DNA from: an uncultured Ruminococcus sp.
Lineage (GTDB): Bacteria > Bacillota > Clostridia > Oscillospirales > Acutalibacteraceae
DNA: 64,000 nucleotides
Assembly (NCBI GenBank): GCA_900543095.1
Contig: UQQD01000001.1
Location: 62,001-126,000 of the forward strand
Direction of reading: 5' to 3'
Below the pieces are notes generated by a model. That model was not told where the DNA came from. It did not search any database and was given only the letters and a program-made list of their open reading frames with translations. Shown piece by piece: positions 1-8,077 of this stretch. The position numbers and the translations under genes were made by a program. The number at the start of each line of letters is the position of its first letter. The first letter of the stretch is position 1.

Positions 1-489
1 ACCAAGCTTGAAACCACACGTTATGTCCACGCCGAGGCGGAGGTTTATGCCGACGTTATTTCTGATAAGGAATTATCATTGCCCGTAAGCTTTGATTATT
101 ATTCTCTTACAGAAAATAAAACCGACAGGAACCGTCTGAAATTTTTGTGGCTTGAAATTCCGTTTTCGATTTCATTTTCGTCTTATGAAGACTCGGCTTA
201 TTCCGAAACCGCAAGGAATATTTGTGCAAACGATGTTGCCCTGCCTATGCAGATAAAAACCGAAACCGCATATGAAGTACAACATTCGCAGGTAACGCTT
301 GACGATGAGCTTGCTCAGCAGGTGTTTGACAATCAGATGCTGCTATATGAAGTGTTTGAAAAGGGCGGAAGCAGAGTTGTGAGTAGAAATATTTCGATGA
401 GCACCGATGAAAACTTCTTTCACTGTATGATAGATTATGTTTTTAATGAAAATATCGCACAGAGCGTTGAATTCAGCGTGACAGAATAG
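1..489 (+). CDS. Sporulation protein YqfD-like, C-terminal part (5' end outside window)
   Basis: The reading frame is open from base 1, so only about the last 162 residues are present and the true start lies upstream. The visible part is a soluble, beta-rich extracytoplasmic-type domain with no membrane segment. The pattern of a Tyr/Leu-rich strand, a charged helix and an acidic end of the type E-x-I-A-Q-S-V-E-F resembles the C-terminus of YqfD, a conserved Firmicutes sporulation protein. Membership is judged from overall pattern only; there is no catalytic motif to confirm it. It ends 48 bases before the ymdB start, so the two are probably co-transcribed. The TTG at 79 is not a real start, because homologous-looking coding sequence continues upstream of it. 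Confidence 0.55.
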   Translation, partial: TKLETTRYVHAEAEVYADVISDKELSLPVSFDYYSLTENKTDRNRLKFLWLEIPFSISFSSYEDSAYSETARNICANDVALPMQIKTETAYEVQHSQVTLDDELAQQVFDNQMLLYEVFEKGGSRVVSRNISMSTDENFFHCMIDYVFNENIAQSVEFSVTE

Positions 490-536
490 TCCGTTTGTGG
501 TAAAATAAGATGAATGTAATAAAAGCTGGTGATTTT

Positions 537-1310
537 GTGAGAATACTTTGCATAGGCGACGTTGTAGGAAGCATAGGGTGCGAATTCCTGCGAAAAAAGC
601 TTCCGACTTTGAAAAAGGTAAAGGGCTTGGATTTTGTGATATGCAACGGCGAAAATTCCTCCGACGGCAACGGGATAACCCCTGCGTCGGCAAAATTTTT
701 GTTTGACAGCGGAGTTGATGTGATAACGCTTGGAAATCATACCTACAGAAGAAAAGAAGCCTATGAGTTTTTAGATGAAAACCCGTTTGTTGTTCGTCCG
801 TCAAATTTTCCCGAAAAACTTGCGCCCGGTGTCGGAATACAAAATATAGATACGGGGCGCAGAACGATTTCGGTTATAAACGTAATGGGTAATATGAGTA
901 TGGACAATAACCTTGACTGCGCCTTTGAAAGTGTTGATAAAATGCTGTCAAAGGCAGAGAGCCGGATTGTGATAGTTGATTTTCACGCTGAAACTACGAG
1001 CGAAAAACGAGCTATGGGCTATTACCTTGACGGCAGAGTATCCGCAATTTTCGGAACGCATACTCACGTCCAAACCTCCGACGCCCAGGTATTGCCGAAC
1101 GGCACGGGATATATAACCGATGTCGGAATGACCGGCACGATACATTCGGTTTTGGGTGTAAAAACAGAAATAATCATAAACAAGCTGAAAACAAAGCTTC
1201 CCGCACGCTTCGACCTTGCAAGCGGAGAGTGTAAAATGGAATGTGTTATATTTGATATTGAAGACAAGAGCGGAAAGTGTACGTGTGCCGAAAGCCTGCG
1301 TATAGAATGA
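537..1310 (+). CDS. ymdB: YmdB family metallophosphoesterase (TIGR00282 type)
   Basis: A cytoplasmic 2',3'-cyclic-nucleotide phosphodiesterase family of the calcineurin-like fold; in Bacillus it affects biofilm and motility decisions. The di-metal motifs are visible in order: IGDVVG near residue 6, GEN near 38, a GNH motif (ITLGNHTYR) near 66, DFHAE near 150 and GTHTHVQT near 177. Length (257 residues) is normal. The GTG start at 537 gives the canonical MRILCIGDVVG beginning; the ATG at 510 adds nine residues not typical of the family. It follows the YqfD-like gene closely. Identification is secure; the physiological role here is inferred. Confidence 0.9.
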   Translation: MRILCIGDVVGSIGCEFLRKKLPTLKKVKGLDFVICNGENSSDGNGITPASAKFLFDSGVDVITLGNHTYRRKEAYEFLDENPFVVRPSNFPEKLAPGVGIQNIDTGRRTISVINVMGNMSMDNNLDCAFESVDKMLSKAESRIVIVDFHAETTSEKRAMGYYLDGRVSAIFGTHTHVQTSDAQVLPNGTGYITDVGMTGTIHSVLGVKTEIIINKLKTKLPARFDLASGECKMECVIFDIEDKSGKCTCAESLRIE

Positions 1311-1367
1311 CCTAAAATACCTAAATAACAGTTTTGAACTTGTGATAATACAAATTTATTTTTGCTA

Positions 1368-1396
1368 TTGCAAATTCAAAGCAGAAATTGTATAAT
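1368..1396 (+). promoter_or_regulatory. SigmaA-type promoter for the FakA-like gene
   Basis: TTGCAA at 1368-1373, a 17-base spacer and TATAAT at 1391-1396. The start codon at 1441 lies about 40 bases downstream. Confidence 0.7.
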
Positions 1397-1440
1397 ATAC
1401 TATGTCTGAAAATATATCTTTTAGAGAAGGATGTGCGTTT

Positions 1441-3123
1441 ATGATAAACGGCGAAATATTAAAGCAGGCAATAATCTCAGGTGCAAATAATATCAATGCA
1501 CAGAAGGAACATATTAACGATCTGAATATCTTCCCCGTGCCCGACGGCGATACGGGAACAAATATGACAATGACGATTTTGGCGGCTGCAGATGCACTTT
1601 CCGATTATGACGGTGCAGACGCAGGAGAAGTTGCCGAGATAACCGCTTCATCAATGCTGAGAGGAGCAAGGGGCAATTCCGGTGTAATCACGTCTATCCT
1701 GTTCAGGGGATTTTCTCAGGGACTCAAGGGTATGCAGGAGGTCAACGGCAAAAACCTTGCCGCTGCGCTCGGAATAGGTGTTGACGGCGCATACAAGGCT
1801 GTTATGAAGCCTGCCGAGGGTACTATCCTCACGGTTGCAAGAATGGCTTATGAAGCCGGCGTTGAGGCGGCAAAGGAAAATTCCGAAGCTGTGTTTGTAT
1901 GGCAAAAAATCTGTGACAAGGCTAATGAGGCTCTTGCAATCACCCCCGAACTTTTGCCCGTGCTCAAAAAGGCAGGAGTTGTTGACGCAGGCGGAAAGGG
2001 CTTGTGTACGATTTTTGAAGGTATGCTTTCCGTTATCAGGGACGGTGTAGTAATCGAATATGACGATACGCCCGCTCAGGCAACAATGGAAACCTATGAC
2101 AGTGCCGCAGCGGAATTTGACGATGATATTCGCTTTACCTACTGTACAGAGTTTATTGTGGGCAGAGATCCCGAAATCGAAACCGATCCTCAGGAATTAA
2201 AAGATTTTCTTGAAACTGTGGGCGACTGCGTTGTTGTTGTAAACGATGACGAAATAATAAAAGTTCACGTTCATACCGAAAATCCCGGCAATGTGCTTTC
2301 AAAGGGACTTGAATTCGGTCAGCTTTTGACCGTGAAAGTCGAAAATATGAAGGAACAGCATAAGAACGCAAAGTCAAAATCGAAAAAATCGGCAAAGCCC
2401 GTTAAAAAGTCAAAACCCAAGAAGATTGAAAAGGAAGTTTTCACACCTGTTGAGCCTACCGAAGAATTCGGATTTGTGGCTGTTGCCGCCGGTGAGGGAA
2501 TGAAAACACTTTTCAAGGACCTTGGCTGTAACAATGTTGTGTCCGGCGGTCAGAGTATGAATCCGAGTACAGACGATATTTACGAGGCAATACTTGCTAC
2601 GCCTGCAAAATGTGTTTTTGTTCTGCCAAACAACAAGAATATAATCCTTGCCGCAGAACAGACGGTTCCTATGGTCAAGGACAGAACGGTTGTTATCGTT
2701 CCCACACGCACGATCCCTCAGGGAATGACAGCAATGCTTAACTTTGATCCGGAAATTTCCTCAGAAAGCAACGCCCAGCTTATGATGGACGCCGCTCGCA
2801 ATGTAGGCACAGGTCTTGTAACCTTTGCCGCACGCAAAAGCGATTTTGGCGGAATGAAGATAAAAGAGGGCGACATAATCGCACTTGAAAACGGTAAGCT
2901 CACTATTACCGAGAAAAATCCCGTAAAGGCGCTTGTAAAGCTTGCAAAGAATATGGTAAACCGTAATTCATCGTTTATAACATTGATATACGGTGAGGAT
3001 GTTTCGGAAGAGGACGCTGAAAAAGCATACGAAGAACTGCGTGAAAAATTCGGTTCGCACACCGATATTTCACTCGTTAAGGGTGATCAGCCTGTTTATT
3101 ACTTTATTCTCAGCGTTGAATAA
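1441..3123 (+). CDS. FakA-like fatty acid kinase (DAK2/DhaL + EDD domains), first copy
   Basis: FakA phosphorylates fatty acids held by FakB (DegV) proteins to give acyl-phosphate. The N-terminal DAK2 domain carries the Mg-ATP motif FPVPDGDTGTNM and the later RGARGNSGV loop; the C-terminal half carries the GGQSMNPST and PNNKN motifs seen in YloV/FakA proteins. The start at ATG 1441 follows AGAAGGA at good spacing; an earlier ATG at 1402 has no clear ribosome site. At 560 residues it is near normal length, but a Lys/Ser-rich linker (about residues 304-325, encoded near 2352-2430) separates the two halves. No degV gene is adjacent, unlike the second copy at 20.2-21.8 kb. Being next to recG is common for this gene in Firmicutes. 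Confidence 0.85.
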   Translation: MINGEILKQAIISGANNINAQKEHINDLNIFPVPDGDTGTNMTMTILAAADALSDYDGADAGEVAEITASSMLRGARGNSGVITSILFRGFSQGLKGMQEVNGKNLAAALGIGVDGAYKAVMKPAEGTILTVARMAYEAGVEAAKENSEAVFVWQKICDKANEALAITPELLPVLKKAGVVDAGGKGLCTIFEGMLSVIRDGVVIEYDDTPAQATMETYDSAAAEFDDDIRFTYCTEFIVGRDPEIETDPQELKDFLETVGDCVVVVNDDEIIKVHVHTENPGNVLSKGLEFGQLLTVKVENMKEQHKNAKSKSKKSAKPVKKSKPKKIEKEVFTPVEPTEEFGFVAVAAGEGMKTLFKDLGCNNVVSGGQSMNPSTDDIYEAILATPAKCVFVLPNNKNIILAAEQTVPMVKDRTVVIVPTRTIPQGMTAMLNFDPEISSESNAQLMMDAARNVGTGLVTFAARKSDFGGMKIKEGDIIALENGKLTITEKNPVKALVKLAKNMVNRNSSFITLIYGEDVSEEDAEKAYEELREKFGSHTDISLVKGDQPVYYFILSVE

Positions 3124-3268
3124 ATATATTCGTATATTCGGAGAACAAAATTTTTAAAACGATAATAATATAAATGTCGTGGGGGTCGGCATCCTTAACG
3201 ACCCTGCTGTAATGTATTCGGGGGCGTTGGGGAGTTGTCCCCCTGTCTGCATTTTAAAGGATAATACT

Positions 3269-5314
3269 ATGGCTTCACTGTACAAAATGCCAATAACGGC
3301 ACTGAGCGGCATAGGCACAAAAAAAGCTCGCATGTTTGAAAAACTCGGAATAAAAAGCGTTGGCGATCTGCTCACATTTTACCCCCGTGCATACGAGGAT
3401 TGGAGCAATGTTGAAAAAATTAATAATTTGCAATACGGCGGAATTTACTGCATAAAGGCAATCCTTGCCGCACCGATAACCGATTCGGTGATAAAGGGCG
3501 GCAGGATTATTTCGAGAGGCTCTGTATATGACGACACGGGAGCTCTGCAAATTGTATTTTTTAATAACCGATACATAAGCGGAATGTTAAAAAGCGGAGC
3601 AGAATACTTCTTCTACGGAAAAATAGTTTCTGACAGATATAGCGCACAAATGGTTGCTCCTACATTTTCCCCCGTCAGCGACGGAATGAAAATTCACGCT
3701 ATATACAAACAAACCGCAGGACTTGTCAGCAAAACAATATCCAATGCGGTAAAACAGGCGATCAGCCTGATGCCGAAAAATGTAAATGATCCCTTGCCCG
3801 AACAGGTTTGCAAGACCTTCAGCCTTTGCGGTCTGCGTGAAGCTATAATAGGAATTCACTTTCCAAAGAACAAAGAACAGCTTGAAACGGCACGCAAACG
3901 CCTTGTGACCGAGGAGCTTGTGGTGCTGAATCTCGGAATGAGAAACCTGCGTGAGCATAGCAGGGGAACAAGCGGCATAAAAATAAAACAGGATTATTCG
4001 GAAGAATTTGAAAAATACCTGCCGTTTACCCTTACAAACGCCCAGAAGCATGCAATTTCCGATTGCTGTAAGGATATGATGACAAAATCATCGCCGATGA
4101 ACAGACTTGTTCAGGGAGATGTAGGATCGGGCAAAACCGCAGTTGCGGCTTCGATTTGTTATACTGTTATTAAAAACGGCTTTCAGGCTGCGTTTATGGC
4201 GCCTACCGAGATACTTGCACGTCAACACTATGAGACATTTTCACAGCTGCTTGAAAATACAGGCATAAAAATTGCTTTGCTTACGGGTGCGCTGAAAGAA
4301 TCTGAAAAAAAGCAGATTCGCAGTGACCTTTCGGAAGGCAAAACAGACCTTGTTATCGGTACTCACGCGCTTATCACAGGCAAAACCGAGTTCAAAAACC
4401 TCGGCATTGCAGTAACGGATGAACAGCATCGTTTCGGCGTAGCTCAAAGGGCAAAGCTTTTGGGCAAAGGGGAAAATCCTCATTTGCTCGTAATGAGCGC
4501 AACGCCAATCCCGCGCACGCTCGGACTTATCATATTCGGCGATCTTGACATATCTGTTATTGACGAGCTTCCGCCGTCACGCAAGCCCGTAAAGACGGTT
4601 GCTTTTGATTCAACTCAGCGCAGTAGGGTTTATGGCTTTATCAGACAGGAAATAGCCGCAGGACGTCAGGCATATATCGTTTGTCCGCTTGTTGAGGAAG
4701 GCGAGCTTGACAACGTTGCCTCAGCCGAAGAATATGCCGCAGAGCTGATGCTCAAAGAATTTTCGGATATTCCTGTCGGTATAGTTCACGGAAAGATGAA
4801 ATCCGATGAAAAAGAGGCGGTTATGGAAAAATTCGCCGCGAACGAATACTCTCTGCTTGTTGCAACAACGGTAATAGAGGTCGGAGTCGATGTTCCCAAT
4901 GCTTCGGTTATGGTGATAGAAAACGCCGAACGCTTTGGATTGTCTCAGCTTCACCAGCTCAGGGGAAGAGTGGGCAGAGGAAGTTTTCAGTCATATTGCG
5001 TATTGATAAGCGACAATAATTCTTTAACGGTACGCAAACGGCTGGAGATAATGTGCTCTACAAACAACGGTTTTGTAATTGCCGATCAGGATCTTAAAAT
5101 GCGCGGACCGGGCGACTTTTTCGGCGAACGCCAACACGGACTTCCTCAGCTTTCCATTGCTGATTTTGCAGATTCAAAAAGTCTTGAGCTTTCTCAGGAA
5201 ATTTCGGATTATATTATGCTTACATACAAAGACCTCCGCTGTGACGAGCTGCACCTGCTCAAGGCTGAAATCGACGTGCTTTTTAATCGTGGAGGTCAAA
5301 ATTCACTTAATTAG
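3269..5314 (+). CDS. recG: ATP-dependent DNA helicase RecG
   Basis: A branched-DNA helicase that remodels stalled forks and Holliday junctions. In order: an N-terminal wedge/OB region with GIGTKKA near residue 14, Walker A GDVGSGKT near 285, TDEQHRFG (motif II, DEQH) near 386, MSATPIPRT (motif III), and the C-terminal helicase half ending in QLRGRVGRG and MRGPGDFFGERQHG. Length (681) matches the family. The ATG at 3269 is preceded by AAAGG at eight bases; the 30 extra residues upstream of it read through a hairpin-rich gap and are unlikely to be coding. It ends 14 bases before the carboxypeptidase gene. Confidence 0.95.
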   Translation: MASLYKMPITALSGIGTKKARMFEKLGIKSVGDLLTFYPRAYEDWSNVEKINNLQYGGIYCIKAILAAPITDSVIKGGRIISRGSVYDDTGALQIVFFNNRYISGMLKSGAEYFFYGKIVSDRYSAQMVAPTFSPVSDGMKIHAIYKQTAGLVSKTISNAVKQAISLMPKNVNDPLPEQVCKTFSLCGLREAIIGIHFPKNKEQLETARKRLVTEELVVLNLGMRNLREHSRGTSGIKIKQDYSEEFEKYLPFTLTNAQKHAISDCCKDMMTKSSPMNRLVQGDVGSGKTAVAASICYTVIKNGFQAAFMAPTEILARQHYETFSQLLENTGIKIALLTGALKESEKKQIRSDLSEGKTDLVIGTHALITGKTEFKNLGIAVTDEQHRFGVAQRAKLLGKGENPHLLVMSATPIPRTLGLIIFGDLDISVIDELPPSRKPVKTVAFDSTQRSRVYGFIRQEIAAGRQAYIVCPLVEEGELDNVASAEEYAAELMLKEFSDIPVGIVHGKMKSDEKEAVMEKFAANEYSLLVATTVIEVGVDVPNASVMVIENAERFGLSQLHQLRGRVGRGSFQSYCVLISDNNSLTVRKRLEIMCSTNNGFVIADQDLKMRGPGDFFGERQHGLPQLSIADFADSKSLELSQEISDYIMLTYKDLRCDELHLLKAEIDVLFNRGGQNSLN

Positions 5315-5328
5315 GGGAGATATTGGAA

Positions 5329-6675
5329 ATGAAAAAATCGGTCAAAATACTGTCACTCATTTTTGTGCTTTGTATTATAATATCATCGGCAATATCGGGT
5401 GTTTCGGCAGTTTCTTATCCGAACGACGTCAAAACAATGTCCGATTCTATCCTGCTTGTCAATATGGATTCGGGACAGTCGGTTTTTGAAAAGGATCCCG
5501 ATTCAAAGCGCTATCCTGCTTCAACCACAAAAATTATGACTTATATAATTGCGGTTGAACACATTGACGATCTTGACAACACGAGAATTCCGATAAAGCA
5601 GGAAGTAATTGATACGCTTGAGGGTACGGGCAGTTCACTTGCAAATGTTGCGGAGCACGTCGGCGAGAGTATGACTGCTATTGATTTGCTGTACAGTATG
5701 ATGGTTCCGTCAGGCAACGACGCCGCAATGGTGCTTGCCGACTATGTGGGCGGGGGCAACATTGACAATTTTGTTAAGATGATGAACGACAAGGCGCAGG
5801 AGCTTGGCTGCGAAAACACTCATTTTGCAAATCCCGACGGCTTGCATGATGACAACCATTACACTACCGCCCGTGACCTTTACAAGATTACTACATATGC
5901 GCTTACGCTTCCTCGCTTTGCTCAGATAACCGACACCACGGAATACACCTGTGAAGGCGACGACGTACCCCTCATAACCACAAATTACCTTATTGATATA
6001 AACCGAGGCGGCGAATATTACTATATGTACGCCAAGGGAATCAAGACAGGTACTACCGATCAGGCCGGAAGATGTCTTGTTACTACGGCGTCTGCCGACG
6101 GATATTCCTATATGGCGGTAATTCTTCATGCTCCGTACAAAGAAGGCGAACAAGAGGAGTATTACACTTTTACCGATGCCGCCGACCTGTTTCGTTGGGC
6201 GCTCACAAGTCTTGAACTGAAAACAGTAAAGACCTCAACTACTCCGGTATGTGAGCAAAAGATTAAGCTTGCTTGGGGAAAAAGTTCTGTAAATCTTGTC
6301 CCTGAGAAGAATATAACCGTGCTTGTACCGTCTGATATAGAGGATAAGGATATTACGATTGAGCCCGACCTTCCCGATGTTGCGGAAGCTCCGCTTTCGA
6401 CCGACAAGCCGATAGGAACTGCAAAGGTTTACTATCAGGACAATGACGGCAACAAGCAGGAAATTGCCGAGGTAAACCTTGTTCCCGAAGAAAATATCGA
6501 GCGCAGCGGATTTTTGTCGGTGCTTGATGTCATTGGTACGATATTGCAGTCATACTGGTTTCTTGTAATTATAGGCTTGATAATAATTATACTGTTGATA
6601 TATTTCATCGTTTCAAGGATAAGCAGGAAACGCAGAAAGAAAAACCGCAGCGTAAAGCATTACCGCAATTTTTGA
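5329..6675 (+). CDS. D-alanyl-D-alanine carboxypeptidase (DacF/PBP5 type), membrane-anchored
   Basis: A low-molecular-weight penicillin-binding protein that trims the terminal D-Ala from peptidoglycan stem peptides outside the membrane. A signal peptide (about 1-28) is followed by the catalytic motifs SxxK (PASTTKIM, near 63), SGN (VPSGNDAA, near 126) and KTG (GIKTGTTD, near 240). A C-terminal beta-domain is followed by a transmembrane helix (about residues 405-430) and a very basic tail. The ATG at 5329 has AGGGGAGA eight bases upstream; the TTG at 5323 is too close to that site. A clear terminator follows at 6728. Confidence 0.92.
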   Translation: MKKSVKILSLIFVLCIIISSAISGVSAVSYPNDVKTMSDSILLVNMDSGQSVFEKDPDSKRYPASTTKIMTYIIAVEHIDDLDNTRIPIKQEVIDTLEGTGSSLANVAEHVGESMTAIDLLYSMMVPSGNDAAMVLADYVGGGNIDNFVKMMNDKAQELGCENTHFANPDGLHDDNHYTTARDLYKITTYALTLPRFAQITDTTEYTCEGDDVPLITTNYLIDINRGGEYYYMYAKGIKTGTTDQAGRCLVTTASADGYSYMAVILHAPYKEGEQEEYYTFTDAADLFRWALTSLELKTVKTSTTPVCEQKIKLAWGKSSVNLVPEKNITVLVPSDIEDKDITIEPDLPDVAEAPLSTDKPIGTAKVYYQDNDGNKQEIAEVNLVPEENIERSGFLSVLDVIGTILQSYWFLVIIGLIIIILLIYFIVSRISRKRRKKNRSVKHYRNF

Positions 6676-6727
6676 TATGGATTTTTGCAGGTTAAAATTT
6701 TGCTTATTAAAACCGTAATTAATAATA

Positions 6728-6766
6728 AATCCGGACGAACAGTTTAGCTTGCTCGTCCGGATTTTA
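6728..6766 (+). terminator. Rho-independent terminator after the carboxypeptidase gene
   Basis: Perfect stem AATCCGGACGA / TCGTCCGGATT with a T-rich continuation. Confidence 0.8.
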
Positions 6767-6804
6767 TCAATTTGTTCTGTAATATAATTGTAATTATTCT
6801 TTTG

Positions 6805-6832
6805 TTGAATTTTAGCTTGAATGTGTTATAAT
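6805..6832 (+). promoter_or_regulatory. Promoter whose -10 box abuts repeat copy A (nrdR leader)
   Basis: TTGAAT at 6805-6810, a 16-base spacer and TATAAT at 6827-6832. The repeat begins directly at the -10 box, so a transcript would start within the first bases of the element and run on to nrdR. Confidence 0.55.
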
Positions 6833-7000
6833 CTAAGTGCAGATGTCACCCGTCTTTTAGGCGGGTGACATCTCAGGATTTCAGTGGGAGTTATAATCTC
6901 CCACTAAAATCCTGAGGAGCTAAAGCTCCTTTGCACTGCTTGCAATCTGTCGCAGGCTTTGCTCCTTGCAAGCAAAGCAAAGCCTTGCTCCGATTTAAAT
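6831..7000 (+). repeat. Structured dispersed element, copy A (full length)
   Basis: Most complete copy. In order: AGTGCA (5' half of the closing stem); hairpin P2 with arms GATGTCACCCG / CGGGTGACATC; hairpin P3 of about 18 pairs, arms starting CTCAGGATTT and ending AAAATCCTGAG, loop near TTATAAT; hairpin P4 GGAGCT-AAA-GCTCC; TGCACT closing the junction; hairpin P5 GCTTGC-AATCTGTC-GCAGGC; a GC/AAAGC-rich inverted repeat; and the end CTCCGATTTAAAT. Together with the promoter it fills the 355-base gap before nrdR and would form its 5' leader. Confidence 0.85.
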
Positions 7001-7030
7001 TATTTTATAAAAAATACAGAGGTGATCCGT

Positions 7031-7489
7031 ATGAAATGTCCATACTGCGGCTATGAAGAAAGCAAAGTAATCGACTCAAGGTCGGCTGACGACGGAGAAC
7101 GCATACGCAGAAGACGTGAATGTCTTAAATGCGGTAAGCGCTTTACTACTCACGAAGTAATTGAAACAGTGCCGATAATCGTAGTTAAGCGTGACAAGTC
7201 AAGAGAGGTTTTTGACCGCAATAAGCTCACAGCGGGAATATTGCGTGCCTGCGAAAAACGCCCTGTATCAATTCAGCAGATAGAGTCAATGGTTGATGAA
7301 ATTGAGGCAAAGATACAAAGCAGTCTTGACCGTGAGGTCACAACAATGCAAATCGGTGAGCTTGCAATGGAACAGCTTAAGAATGTTGATGAGGTTTCAT
7401 ATGTTCGCTTTGCGTCTGTTTATCGCCAGTTTAAGGATATAAACACCTTTATGGATGAGCTTAACAAACTGCTCACCGAAAAGAAATAA
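7031..7489 (+). CDS. nrdR: Transcriptional repressor NrdR
   Basis: Repressor of ribonucleotide reductase genes that senses ATP/dATP. The N-terminal zinc ribbon (MKCPYCGYEESKVIDSR ... CLKCGKRF) is followed by an ATP-cone domain with VVKRDKSREVFDR. At 152 residues it has the family length. The start at 7031 follows GAGGTGAT. A reading frame extending upstream to 6959 crosses repeat copy A and is not coding. The gene is bracketed by repeats: copy A forms its leader and copy B begins at its stop codon. Confidence 0.95.
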   Translation: MKCPYCGYEESKVIDSRSADDGERIRRRRECLKCGKRFTTHEVIETVPIIVVKRDKSREVFDRNKLTAGILRACEKRPVSIQQIESMVDEIEAKIQSSLDREVTTMQIGELAMEQLKNVDEVSYVRFASVYRQFKDINTFMDELNKLLTEKK

Positions 7490-7635
7490 TCTAAGTGCAG
7501 ATGGTCCTCGACTCTTAGGAGTCGAGGATCAATTCAAGGTGTCAGAGGGAGTTATATCTACCTCTGACACCTTGAGGAGCTGACGCTCCTTTGCACTGTT
7601 TGCAATCTGTCGCAAGCTTTGCTCCGACTTAAATG
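7490..7635 (+). repeat. Structured dispersed element, copy B
   Basis: Begins at the nrdR stop codon. Same order as copy A but with quite different stem sequences: P2 arms GTCCTCGACTC / GAGTCGAGGAT, and P3 arms TCAAGGTGTCAGAGG / CCTCTGACACCTTGA with one G-A mismatch further in. P4 is GGAGCT-GAC-GCTCC, and P5 is GTTTGC-AATCTGTC-GCAAGC. The late inverted repeat is missing and it ends CTCCGACTTAAAT. Pairing is kept although both arms changed. Confidence 0.85.
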
Positions 7636-7767
7636 TTTCGCACTTTCATTTAATGTATATTATACTTATGTAAAGTATGCGGGCGATGTTTTTTCGCTCT
7701 TAGGTTATATATTCTTTAATAATAGTCAGCAAATAAGTATAAAAAAACAAATCCTATGGATAATATC
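7636..7767. other. Intergenic stretch between copies B and C
   Basis: AT-rich with no gene seen. It holds GCTCTTAGGTTATAT (7696-7710), which recurs exactly at 12105-12119 beside the decayed copy E, so it may be another remnant of repeat-associated sequence. Confidence 0.4.
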
Positions 7768-7825
7768 TAAGTGCAGGCTCTGCTTCCTGTAAGCAAAGCA
7801 GAGCGTTGCCCCGATTTAAATTATA
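7768..7825 (+). repeat. Structured dispersed element, copy C (internally deleted)
   Basis: Keeps only the left end ATCTAAGTGCAG, the late hairpin (GCTCTGC / GCAGAGC) and the right end CCGATTTAAAT; P2-P5 are absent. It lies just upstream of the 74-residue gene. Confidence 0.75.
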
Positions 7826-7847
7826 ATCAGAATGAAAGGGCTATCTA

Positions 7848-8072
7848 ATGAAAATATATTCAATCACATATGACAAGGTTTTAAATCTGAAACGAGCCGC
7901 CGCAGAAAAATTCACTGACAAAATTCATTTTCACGATGCCTGCGGAGGTCAGTATTTTAACCTTGAAACGCCGAACGAGGAGCTTCAAAAGTTCATAGTG
8001 GATTATTTTGAAGGACAGGGAATAGCGGCTGTATTTTCTGAGGATAATATGAATTTTCATCTTGCTAAATAA
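7848..8072 (+). CDS. Small conserved-looking protein with HDACGGQYF motif
   Basis: A 74-residue cytoplasmic protein with no signal peptide or membrane segment. The middle carries HFHDACGGQYF, which recalls the small Clostridia proteins named RDAC family; I recognise this only weakly. The ATG at 7848 follows AAAGGG. The gene sits alone between repeat copies C and D. Function unknown; the single Cys and His could bind metal or act redox-wise, but this is speculation. Confidence 0.6.
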   Translation: MKIYSITYDKVLNLKRAAAEKFTDKIHFHDACGGQYFNLETPNEELQKFIVDYFEGQGIAAVFSEDNMNFHLAK

Positions 8073-8077
8073 TAATC

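Noticed and set aside
6831..6945. tRNA-like cloverleaf in the dispersed element
   Set aside because: It has a closing stem and three hairpins, but no anticodon arm geometry, no T-loop consensus and no CCA end.
6831..7030. Cobalamin or other known riboswitch before nrdR
   Set aside because: None of the conserved boxes of common riboswitches are visible, and the same element precedes unrelated genes.
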